DNA of 21,583 nucleotides from DATGQT01 sp033720695. Lineage in GTDB: Bacteria > Bacteroidota > Rhodothermia > Rhodothermales > Rubricoccaceae. This document shows positions 8,391 to 15,863 of this stretch, in pieces. The notes beneath the pieces were generated by a model, which was not told where the DNA came from, ran no database searches, and saw only the letters and a list, made by a program, of their open reading frames with translations. Position numbers and translations under genes: made by a program. The stretch lies in NCBI GenBank assembly GCA_033720695.1, contig JAWWCA010000029.1, positions 1 through 21,583 of the forward strand. The letters run 5' to 3'. How positions within the stretch are numbered: the first letter of the stretch is position 1; each line of letters starts with the position of its first letter.

Positions 8391-8397
8391 CAAACTA
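8391..8397 (-). promoter_or_regulatory. Possible -7/-10 element of pyrG
   Basis: The 113-bp gap 8356-8468 between the regulator stop and pyrG contains TAGTTTG on the minus strand, resembling the Bacteroidota -7 element TAnnTTTG but one base short. It would give a leader of about 28 nt. No -33 element is evident. A second A/T-rich patch, GTTCTTTACA at 8431-8440, is unassigned. Very tentative. Confidence 0.22.
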
Positions 8398-8468
8398 CGG
8401 AGCCGGCGGGCCCGATCCGCCGACGGACGCGTTCTTTACACAGCCGCGCGCGCCGGCGCCCTCCCGGC

Positions 8469-10607
8469 CTACTCGAACGGCTCGACGAGCACGAGCGCGC
8501 TCTCGACGCGGGTGGCCCGGGCGAGGACCACGACGCGCCCGTCGCGGGAGACGACGAGGGCCGGCTCGCGCGAGGGGAGCGGCCCGAGGTCGCGCCGCAC
8601 CGTCTCCCGCGCACCCGTCGTGGGGTCGAGGCGGACCAGGTGCGTGCCGTCTGCGCCTCGCCCGACCAGGAAGACGCCGGTATCGGTCACGGCCCAGCTG
8701 CCCCAGTCGGACAGCGCGAGGGTCGTGTCGAGACGGGCGGCGGGGCCGTCCGGGAGGCTCCTCCGCCAGAGGCCGGGGGCGTCCGCGCGGGAGAAGACGA
8801 GGGCCCGTCCGTCCGCCGTCGGCTCCCCGACGAAGCCGCCGGGCGGCGAGACCGGCTCGGGCGGACCGGCGGCGGCCGGCGCCTGCCCGTCGCCGCCGAC
8901 CGGCACCCGCCACACCCGCCAGTCGCCGTCCGGGTTGGCACCGAAATAGACGAAGCGCCCCTCCGGCCCCCAGCGCGGCCCGAGGGCGTAGCCGATGTCC
9001 TCGGTGACCGGGCGCGCGGCGCCCCCCTCCGCGTCGACGACGTAGATCTCGGCCGTCCCCCCCTGCTGCGCCTCGAAGGCGATGCGCCGGCCGTTGGGGC
9101 TCCAGCGCGGCGCCCCCAGCCGCGCCCCCTCGAAATCGACGAGGCGGACGAGGTCGGTGCCATCGGCGCGGGCGGTCCAGAGGGCGGGGGTGCCGGAGCG
9201 GCTGGAGACGAAGGCGATGCGGGCCCCGTCGGGGCTGATCGCGGGCTGCGTGCTGGCGTCGGTAGACACGACGGCCGGCTGCGGCGGCCCCTCTCGGGTG
9301 AGGTCGAGGCGGTAGAGGTTCACCTCCGCCGTCCGCGCTTCGAAGACGAGGCGGCCAGGGGCGAGGGCCGGCCGCCGGGGAGTGGCGGCCATCGCCAGGG
9401 GCACGCGCTCCGGCTCACCGCCGTCGGCCGGCACCCGCCACAGCCCTTCCACCCCGCCTCGCCCGCTCGCAACGACGAGCCCGCGGCCGTCGGGGGTCCA
9501 GGCGAGGCCGCCGATCGGCACCCCGTCGTGGGTCACCTGCACCGCCGCCGCGCTGCCGTCGAGCGCCTGGACGAGCACGTCCTCGGCCCCGTCGGGGCTG
9601 TGCCGCACGAACGCCACGCGGGTCCCCGCGGGGTCGAGAGCAGGATAGAGGTCGCCGACGGAGCGCGGTGGAGGGGCCGTCAGCGGGCGAGTGGTGCCCG
9701 CCTTGACATCGACGAGAACGACCTGGTAGGGCGCGTCCGGCTCGGGCCGCGCGACGCCCACGACGCGCCGCCCGTCGGCCGTCCCGCTCAGCCCCCACGG
9801 GCCCACCACGGCGTCGGCGAGGCGTCGGACGCGGCCGCCGAGGGCGGGCGCTGCGAAGAGGCCACAGCGGAGATCGGTGCACCGGAGGAACGCGATCTGC
9901 CCGTCCGGCCCCCACGTCGGGTGGCGTTCCGTTTCGGGCGTCGCGGTGAGCCGGCGCGGGGCGGGGTCGTCGAGGCCCTGCACGTAGAGGTCGGACCCCG
10001 CGCTGTCGCGCGGCACCGCGACGAAGGCGAGGAAGCGGCCGTCGGGCGAGAGCGCCGGGTGCGTCTCGACGCCGGGGAGGTGCGTGAGCGGACGGCTCGC
10101 GGGCGCCTCCGGCCCCGCCCACCAGCGGACGCCCAGCACGAGGAGCACGAGCGCGAGCGCGACGACCCCCAGCGTGAGCCACAGCCGGGGTGCCCCTCCA
10201 GGGGCCGCCGCCCCCGTCGCGCGCCCGGCCGCCGTCGCAGGGGCCGCTGCCAGCGCCTCCCCCCCCCACTCCACCGGCGCGATGAGGCGGTAGCCCGCCT
10301 TCGGGATGGTCTCGACGTAGCGCGGGGCCTGGGCGTCGTCGTCGAGCGCGCGGCGCAGCTTCGAGGCCGCGCGCGAGAGGGCGTCCTCGGTCACCACCAC
10401 GCCGGGCCAGACGGCCGCGAGCAGGTCGTCGCGCGAGACGGTCTCGCCCGCCCGCTCGGCCAGGTGCACGAGCAGCGCCATCACCTTCGGCTCGACGCGG
10501 ACCGTCTCGCCCGCCCGCGCGATCTCGTGGGCGCTGGGGTCCACGTCCCAGTCCCCGACGCGGAGGCGCCGGGGGCGGTCGGGGTCCGGGAAGGCGGGGG
10601 AGCGCAT
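8469..10607 (-). CDS. Membrane one-component regulator: winged helix, TM helix, TolB-like propeller
   Basis: A 712-residue transcription regulator of the CadC-like architecture. Residues about 14-112 form an OmpR/PhoB-type winged helix, with the recognition-helix region TEDALSRAASKLRRAL at 73-88 and the wing ending KAGYRLIAPVE. An Ala/Gly/Pro linker leads to one transmembrane helix at about 142-160. Residues about 175-712 form a WD40/TolB-like beta-propeller with repeated SPDG and TPDG blade motifs, predicted to be outside the cytoplasm. There is no receiver domain, so signalling is expected to be direct rather than by phosphorylation. A CX4C pair lies in one blade (near IAFLRCTDLRC) and is conserved in the paralog at 17230-19329. 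It is divergent from a T9SS beta-helix gene, with an 11-bp direct-repeat array between them. The coding strand has a run of nine G at codons 114-117, in the linker. The ligand is unknown. Confidence 0.9.
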   Translation of the reverse strand: MRSPAFPDPDRPRRLRVGDWDVDPSAHEIARAGETVRVEPKVMALLVHLAERAGETVSRDDLLAAVWPGVVVTEDALSRAASKLRRALDDDAQAPRYVETIPKAGYRLIAPVEWGGEALAAAPATAAGRATGAAAPGGAPRLWLTLGVVALALVLLVLGVRWWAGPEAPASRPLTHLPGVETHPALSPDGRFLAFVAVPRDSAGSDLYVQGLDDPAPRRLTATPETERHPTWGPDGQIAFLRCTDLRCGLFAAPALGGRVRRLADAVVGPWGLSGTADGRRVVGVARPEPDAPYQVVLVDVKAGTTRPLTAPPPRSVGDLYPALDPAGTRVAFVRHSPDGAEDVLVQALDGSAAAVQVTHDGVPIGGLAWTPDGRGLVVASGRGGVEGLWRVPADGGEPERVPLAMAATPRRPALAPGRLVFEARTAEVNLYRLDLTREGPPQPAVVSTDASTQPAISPDGARIAFVSSRSGTPALWTARADGTDLVRLVDFEGARLGAPRWSPNGRRIAFEAQQGGTAEIYVVDAEGGAARPVTEDIGYALGPRWGPEGRFVYFGANPDGDWRVWRVPVGGDGQAPAAAGPPEPVSPPGGFVGEPTADGRALVFSRADAPGLWRRSLPDGPAARLDTTLALSDWGSWAVTDTGVFLVGRGADGTHLVRLDPTTGARETVRRDLGPLPSREPALVVSRDGRVVVLARATRVESALVLVEPFE
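10259..10267 (-). repeat. G9 homopolymer in regulator linker
   Basis: Nine consecutive C on the plus strand, read as G9 in the coding strand over codons Trp114-Gly-Gly-Glu117, immediately after the winged helix. It is the longest mononucleotide run I noticed in the window. A one-base slip would separate the DNA-binding domain from the membrane and propeller parts. Confidence 0.6.
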
Positions 10608-10615
10608 GGGCCCCG

Positions 10616-10624
10616 GAAGATAGC
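10616..10624 (-). promoter_or_regulatory. Candidate -10 box of the first regulator gene
   Basis: The minus strand reads GCTATCTTC, the same nonamer as upstream of the DUF819 gene. TATCTT ends only 9 nt before the ATG, so transcription from it would give a nearly leaderless mRNA. No clear -35 is visible, which would fit activator dependence. Confidence 0.3.
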
Positions 10625-10665
10625 CGGAGCCCCCCGCCTGGACGCCCTGACGGCCGGATCGAGAG

Positions 10666-10704
10666 ATGGTCAGCGCTTGGTCGCCGGATGGTCCGCGGTT
10701 GCAC
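10666..10704. promoter_or_regulatory. 11-bp-spaced direct repeats, candidate operator
   Basis: ATGGTC at 10666, TTGGTC at 10677 and ATGGTC at 10688 occur with start positions exactly 11 bp apart; a degenerate TTGCAC follows in register at 10699. They lie in the centre of the 168-bp region between the divergent regulator (ATG 10607) and the beta-helix gene (ATG 10776). OmpR/PhoB-type winged helices bind direct repeats one helical turn apart as tandem dimers, so the neighbouring regulator is the obvious candidate ligand. They sit about 55-95 bp upstream of the regulator's likely start. I find no convincing -10 for the plus-strand gene in 10705-10775. Confidence 0.5.
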
Positions 10705-10775
10705 AGGCGCCCGCGGCGTCGGCCGAGCGAGACTGGGCCTCGACGGACCGACGCCTCCCAGCCAGCCCCAGCCCC

Positions 10776-12566
10776 ATGCGCCCCCTCCCGATCCTCCTGC
10801 TCGCTCTCCTCTCGGTCCCCCTCGCCGCCCAGCCCGTCCGCTACGTGGACGCCGACGCCAGCGGCTCGGGCGACGGCCTCTCCTGGGCCAACGCCCACAC
10901 CGACCTCCAGGACGCCCTCGCCGCCGCCCAGCCCGGCGACGAGGTCTGGGTGGCCGAGGGCACGTACCGCCCCACCGACGGTGCCGACCGAGACGCCACG
11001 TTCCAGCTCCAGAGCGGCGTCGCTCTCTACGGCGGCTTCGACGGCACCGAGACCCAGCGCGACCAACGCGACTGGGCCACCCACGAGACCGTCCTCTCCG
11101 GCGACATCGGCGCGCCCGGCGACGAGGCCGACAACAGCCACCACGTCGTCACCGGCAGCGGCACCGACGCCACGGCCGTCCTCGACGGCGTCACCGTCAC
11201 CGCTGCCCGCGCCGACGGCCTCTTCCCCCGCAACCGCGGCGGGGGCATGCGCAACGACGCGGGGAGCCCCACCGTCCGGCACGTCGTCTTCCGCGGGAAC
11301 GTGGCCCGCCGCAGCCCCGACGGCCGCGACGCCTTCGGCGCGGGGATGTACAACGAGAACGGCAGCAGCCCCCTCCTCGAAGACGTCCGCTTCGAGCGCA
11401 ACGTCTCGGGCACGCCGGGCAACGGCGCGGCCGGCGGCCTGGCCAACCGCGTCGGCAGCAGCCCCACGCTCCGCGGCGTGGTGTTCCTGGAGAACGAGGC
11501 TGGCGCCCTCGCCGGGGGCATGGCGAACGAGAGCGGCAGCCACCCCCTCCTCGTGGACGTGCAGTTCATCCGCAACCACTCACACGGGTGGACCGGCGGC
11601 CTCGACAACTACGACGACGCCAGCCCCGCCCTCTACAACGTCGTCTTCTACGGCAACACGTGCGCGAACTACGGCGGCGGCATCACGAACGACACCGGCG
11701 GCGACGCCCTCCTCGTCAACGTCCTCTTCGTGGGGAACGTGGCCGAGAACGCGGCGGCCGTCGGCGCGGGCGGGCTCCAGAACGACGGGAGCAGCCCCAC
11801 CCTCGTCGGCGTCACGTTCGTGGGGAACGAGGCGCCGAACGGGGCCGCCGACGGCCTCGGCCACCGCGGCGGGGGCACCGCCACGCTCCGCGACGTGGCC
11901 TTCTGGGGCAACGGCACCGAGATCCTGGACGAGACGGGCGGGGGCCTCGACCTCAGCCATGCCGTCGTGCAAGGCGGCTTCCCCGGCGGCACCGCCGTCC
12001 TCGACGCCGACCCCCTCTTCGTGCGCCCGCCCTCGCCCGGCCCCGACGGGACCTGGGGGACCGAGGACGACGACTACGGCGACCTCCGCCTCCAGCCCGC
12101 CTCGCCCGCCCTCGACGCCGGCGACGCCACCCACCTCCCCGCCGACCTTGCCGACCTCGACGGCGACGGCGACACCGCCGAGGCCATCCCTCTCGACCTG
12201 GACGGCGGGCCGCGCGTGCAGGGCGGCGCCCTCGACCTCGGCGCCTACGAGGGCGCGACGGTCGTCGCGGCCGAGCCGCCGGCCTTTCCCGATACGTTTC
12301 TCCTTTCACTCATCTCACCGAACCCGTTCAGCGGCTCGGCGCGGTTCTCGCTATACGTGTCGCGCCCCCAACGCGTCATCCTTACTCTTTACGACACGCT
12401 CGGCCGCCGCGTCCTGCGCCTCCACGACGGTCCGCTGACACCAGGCATCTCCCACGCCTTCGACCTCGACGCGCAGGATCTGCCCGGGGGTGTGTATTTC
12501 ATGCGCGCCAAGGGCGAGAACTTCGCCGCCACGCGCCGCGCCGTCCACCTCCCTTCCCCCCGCTGA
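10776..12566 (+). CDS. Secreted right-handed beta-helix protein with T9SS sorting domain
   Basis: A 596-residue secreted protein. The ATG at 10776 starts a signal peptide (cleavage probably after PLAA, residue 18); the frame is open far upstream only by composition. The body (about 20-410) is a right-handed parallel beta-helix: at least eight coils of 25-40 residues carry variants of a GG-x-x-N then V-x-F-x-x-N pattern, as in polymorphic outer-membrane repeats. The segment around 425-490 (LDAGD, then LDLDGGPRV and LDLGAYE) is typical of choice-of-anchor Q proteins. The tail from about 508 (ISPNPF, LYDTLGRRV) is a T9SS sorting domain. Such helices often bind or cut polysaccharides, but I see no catalytic signature. 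Codons in the tail are less GC-biased than the rest. It is followed after 18 bp by a second T9SS cargo gene and diverges from the regulator. Confidence 0.88.
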   Translation: MRPLPILLLALLSVPLAAQPVRYVDADASGSGDGLSWANAHTDLQDALAAAQPGDEVWVAEGTYRPTDGADRDATFQLQSGVALYGGFDGTETQRDQRDWATHETVLSGDIGAPGDEADNSHHVVTGSGTDATAVLDGVTVTAARADGLFPRNRGGGMRNDAGSPTVRHVVFRGNVARRSPDGRDAFGAGMYNENGSSPLLEDVRFERNVSGTPGNGAAGGLANRVGSSPTLRGVVFLENEAGALAGGMANESGSHPLLVDVQFIRNHSHGWTGGLDNYDDASPALYNVVFYGNTCANYGGGITNDTGGDALLVNVLFVGNVAENAAAVGAGGLQNDGSSPTLVGVTFVGNEAPNGAADGLGHRGGGTATLRDVAFWGNGTEILDETGGGLDLSHAVVQGGFPGGTAVLDADPLFVRPPSPGPDGTWGTEDDDYGDLRLQPASPALDAGDATHLPADLADLDGDGDTAEAIPLDLDGGPRVQGGALDLGAYEGATVVAAEPPAFPDTFLLSLISPNPFSGSARFSLYVSRPQRVILTLYDTLGRRVLRLHDGPLTPGISHAFDLDAQDLPGGVYFMRAKGENFAATRRAVHLPSPR

Positions 12567-12584
12567 TCCCGCCGACGACGCCCG

Positions 12585-15500
12585 ATGCTACGCCCGTTCT
12601 CTCTCATCTTCGCCCTGTTCGCGCTCGCGCCGTCGGCCCTGGGCCAGCCCGAGCCCATCCGCGAGTGGCTCTTCGTCCACGGCCCCGACGCCGCTGAGAT
12701 CAGCCTCGCCGCCGACGTCGTGGTCGATGACGTGGGGAACGCCTACGCCACCGGCACCTACGCGGGGCCCGGCAACTCGGGCACGCGCGACGACATCATC
12801 GTGCTGAAGCTGAGCCCGGAGGGTGACCTCCTCTGGGAAGACATCGTCGTCGCGAGCGACTCCTACGACGGGGGGCACGCCGTCGCCCTCGACGGGCAGG
12901 GCCACCTCTACGTCGTCGCCGACGAACGGGAGTCGGCGCTCCTGCTGCGGGAGTACACGACGGGCGGGACGCTCCTGTGGCAGCGGCGCTACCAGCGCGA
13001 CGGGCTCGGCCTCTCGGCCTCCGAGGGGCCCTACCGGCTCGTCCTCGACGGGGCCGGGCACCTCTACGTCGCCGCGACGGGATACGGCCCGGGCGGAGCG
13101 GGCAGCACCTCGGCCGACATCTCCGTGGCCCGCTTCACGACCGACGGCGTGCTCACGTGGGAGCACGTCTACGACGGCAACGGGGACTACAACCAGCAGA
13201 GCGTCAACACCATCCACCTCGCCCCCGACGGGGGGCTCTACGTGGCTGGGCAGAGCGCCACCGACGGCTTCGGCCCGAAGTTCCTCGTCTACCGGCTCAC
13301 GCCCGACGGCGCGCTCGCCTGGGACCTCCTCCTCAGCGGCAACGACCGCGGCGGCGACAGCGCCATCGGGCTCGACCTCGGCCCCGACGGCTCGGTCTAT
13401 GCAGCCGGCCTCGTGGACAACTTCCCCGACGGCACGCCCGACGCGATCCTCGCCCGGATCACCGACGGCGGCACGCTCCTGTGGCGGCGCGAGTTCGACA
13501 ACCCCGACTTCCCCGGCAACGGCCCCGACGCCTTCCGCGCCCTCGCCGTGGACAGCCAGGGCAACGCCTACTGCGCCGGCGCCACGTGGTACGGCTTCAC
13601 GGATCAGTACCATGACGTCCTCACCGCGAAGTACGGCCCCGACGGCACGCTGCTGTGGTGGGACAACGTGGACGCCCCCGGCTACACCCGCGACATCGCC
13701 AACCACGTCCTCCTCAACGCGCAGGAGCAGCCCATCGTGGTCGCCGAGGTCAAGAACATGCAGGGGCTCAACTTCACGCACGCCCTCCTGAAGTACGACG
13801 CCGACGGCCCCCTCGTCTGGGCCGAGGTCGGCGATATCACGACCGACGGGTTCGCGCTCTTCAACGGGGCGGCCCTCGGGCCCGGCGGCGACCTCTTCTT
13901 CGCCGGCTTCTCCCACTCGCCCCAGGACACTTACGCGCGCCTCGCGGTGGGGCGCTACCGCGACGCCCTCGCCCCGACCGTCGCGGCCCAGCCCGTCGGC
14001 GGCGCCGTCGTGATCCCAGCGGAGGGCGGCTCGTTCCGCTTCACCGCGACGATCACGAACCCGAGCGACGAGCCGATGACGCTCGACCTTTGGACCGAGG
14101 TGGAGGGGCCGGTCTCGCGCAGCCCGGTCGTCGGCCCCCGACGGCTCACGCTGGCCCCCGGCGGCTCGGTCACACGGACGCTCCGGCAGCCGATCCCGGG
14201 CACCGCCCCGCCGGGCGCCTACACCTATCTCGTCCACGCCGGCGTCTACCCCGACCGCCCCTACGGTACCGACGCCTTCGCGTTCGAGAAGCAGGAGGCG
14301 CCCGGGAACGGGATCGTCCTGGTGGCGAGCGATGCCACGCCCCAGGCCGAGTTCGGCACCGCCGTCGGGCTCGACGGCGACCTCGCCATCGTCGGCGCGC
14401 CGCACACCGACACCCGCGACGGCGCGGCGTACCTCTTCCGCCGGAGCGCGGGGGTGTGGCAGGAGGAGGCCCTGCTGGACGACCTCGGCCTGAGCGAGTC
14501 CGACGAGTTCGGCAACGCGGTCGCCGTCAGCGGCGAGGTCGCCGTCGTTGGCGCCTCGCAGCCGCACGTCCAGGACGCGGGCTACGCGGTCGTCTACCGC
14601 CGGACGGGGAACGCCTGGGCGCAAGAGGCCGTGCTGCGGGCCAACGACGCTCAGACCTACGATGCCTTCGGCGCGGCCGTCGCCCTCGACGGCGACGTGC
14701 TCCTCGTCGGTGCGCCGCAGCCCTACGGCACCGGGCCCGGCGCCGCCTACGTCTTCCGCTACGACGGCGCACAGTGGATCGAGGAGGCCCGGCTGACCGG
14801 CGCCGGCACTGTGGTCGGCCACCAGTTCGGCACAGCCGTCGCCCTCGACGGCGACGTCGCCGTCGTCGGCGCGGACCGCCACAACACGGGGTACTGCGGC
14901 AGCGCCTTCGTCTTCCGGCGCACCGGAAGCACGTGGGCGCAGGAGGCCGCGTTGAACGACGACGCCTGCGTCAACCACGACCGTTTCGGCGCCGCTGTCG
15001 CCGTCGAGGGCGACGTGGTGGTCGTGGGCGCCCACGGCGACGACCACGGCTCGAACCTCGAGGTCGACCTCGGCGCCGTCCACGTCTACGGGCGCAGCGG
15101 CGGCGTTTGGACGCTGGAGGCCCGCCTCACCGCCGCCGATGCCAACGATTACGATCACTTCGGCAGCTCGGTCGGGCTCGACGGCAACACGCTCATCGCC
15201 GGAGCCTACGGCGACAGCGAGGGGGGAACGGTTGCCGGCGCCGGGTACGTCTTCCGCCGCGTCAACGGCCAGTGGGTCGAGGAACGCAAGCTCCTCGCCA
15301 GCGGCACGCCGGAGGCGTTCGCAAGCTTTGGCTACGCGGCCGCGCTCGACGGCACCACGGCCCTCTTCGGTGCCCCCGAGGACGACGAGGTCTTCGCCGA
15401 CGCCGGCGCCGCCTACGTCTACGACGTTTCAGCCGCCGGGCGCTCCGCGGCCAACCCCGTGGCCGCCTCCGGCTCGACCCTGCCCGCCCGCTTCGCCCTC

Positions 15501-15749
15501 ACCGCCGTGGCCCCGAACCCGTTCTCGGCCACGGCCCACGTCACGCTCGACGTGCCCGAGGCCCAGCGCGTGACGGTCGCCGTCTTCGACCTCCTCGGCC
15601 GCCGTGTCGCCCTCCTCCATGACGGTGCCATCGAGGCGGGCACCCACGCGCTCGTGCTCGACGGCCGTGCCCTCCCGAGCGGCGTCTACGTCGTCCGCGC
15701 CGCGGGCGAGACCGTCACCGCCACGCGCCGCCTCACCCTCGTGCGCTGA
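12585..15749 (+). CDS. Secreted double beta-propeller protein (SBBP-like plus seven FG-GAP repeats) with T9SS sorting domain
   Basis: A 1054-residue secreted protein with signal peptide (about 1-20). The N-terminal half (about 40-460) has eight repeats of the type L-x-x-D-x-x-G-x-x-Y-V-A-G, as in SBBP-type propellers. An Ig/CARDB-like linker follows (about 463-570). The second half (about 580-950) contains exactly seven FG-GAP repeats of the form FG-x-A-V-A-L-D-G-D-x-x-V-V-G-A, matching a seven-bladed, integrin-like propeller. The C-terminus from about 970 (VAPNPF, VFDLLGRRV) is a T9SS sorting domain closely resembling that of the gene before it. It begins 18 bp after that gene's stop, so the two are probably cotranscribed. 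No enzymatic motif is seen; a role in surface adhesion or ligand binding is inferred only from the fold. Confidence 0.88.
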   Translation: MLRPFSLIFALFALAPSALGQPEPIREWLFVHGPDAAEISLAADVVVDDVGNAYATGTYAGPGNSGTRDDIIVLKLSPEGDLLWEDIVVASDSYDGGHAVALDGQGHLYVVADERESALLLREYTTGGTLLWQRRYQRDGLGLSASEGPYRLVLDGAGHLYVAATGYGPGGAGSTSADISVARFTTDGVLTWEHVYDGNGDYNQQSVNTIHLAPDGGLYVAGQSATDGFGPKFLVYRLTPDGALAWDLLLSGNDRGGDSAIGLDLGPDGSVYAAGLVDNFPDGTPDAILARITDGGTLLWRREFDNPDFPGNGPDAFRALAVDSQGNAYCAGATWYGFTDQYHDVLTAKYGPDGTLLWWDNVDAPGYTRDIANHVLLNAQEQPIVVAEVKNMQGLNFTHALLKYDADGPLVWAEVGDITTDGFALFNGAALGPGGDLFFAGFSHSPQDTYARLAVGRYRDALAPTVAAQPVGGAVVIPAEGGSFRFTATITNPSDEPMTLDLWTEVEGPVSRSPVVGPRRLTLAPGGSVTRTLRQPIPGTAPPGAYTYLVHAGVYPDRPYGTDAFAFEKQEAPGNGIVLVASDATPQAEFGTAVGLDGDLAIVGAPHTDTRDGAAYLFRRSAGVWQEEALLDDLGLSESDEFGNAVAVSGEVAVVGASQPHVQDAGYAVVYRRTGNAWAQEAVLRANDAQTYDAFGAAVALDGDVLLVGAPQPYGTGPGAAYVFRYDGAQWIEEARLTGAGTVVGHQFGTAVALDGDVAVVGADRHNTGYCGSAFVFRRTGSTWAQEAALNDDACVNHDRFGAAVAVEGDVVVVGAHGDDHGSNLEVDLGAVHVYGRSGGVWTLEARLTAADANDYDHFGSSVGLDGNTLIAGAYGDSEGGTVAGAGYVFRRVNGQWVEERKLLASGTPEAFASFGYAAALDGTTALFGAPEDDEVFADAGAAYVYDVSAAGRSAANPVAASGSTLPARFALTAVAPNPFSATAHVTLDVPEAQRVTVAVFDLLGRRVALLHDGAIEAGTHALVLDGRALPSGVYVVRAAGETVTATRRLTLVR

Positions 15750-15791
15750 GGCCCACACGCGCCGCCCTCCTCCCACCTACTGTTCGGTTCC

Positions 15792-15863
15792 ATGCTCCGC
15801 CTATCCTTCCTCGCGACCTTCGTCCTCATCGCTCCGTGCGCCCACCTCGTCGGCTGCGAATGA
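15792..15863 (+). CDS. Possible 23-residue hydrophobic leader peptide
   Basis: ATG at 15792 opens a 23-codon frame ending in TGA at 15863 that overlaps the ATG of the kelch gene by four bases (ATGA). The peptide is signal-like: a basic start, the hydrophobic core LSFLATFVLIAP, and two cysteines near the end (PC, VGC). Codons follow the local GC3 bias. It may be a translationally coupled leader, a tiny lipoprotein, or the remnant of an upstream lipoprotein. No clear ribosome binding site is seen, so it could be chance. Confidence 0.3.
   Translation: MLRLSFLATFVLIAPCAHLVGCE

Noticed and set aside
8469..11579. 1036-codon version of the first regulator
   Set aside because: The first 324 codons are antisense to the beta-helix gene and low-complexity. 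The start at 10607 aligns with the N-terminus of the paralog.
8640..12566. 1308-codon open frame on the plus strand
   Set aside because: Only the part from 10776 begins with a signal peptide and has beta-helix and T9SS features; the upstream part is antisense to the regulator and Arg/Glu/Val-rich, as expected of a GC-rich shadow.
12588..15158. 856-codon minus-strand frame opposite the double-propeller gene
   Set aside because: Antisense shadow without motifs; the plus strand has clear repeats and sorting tail.
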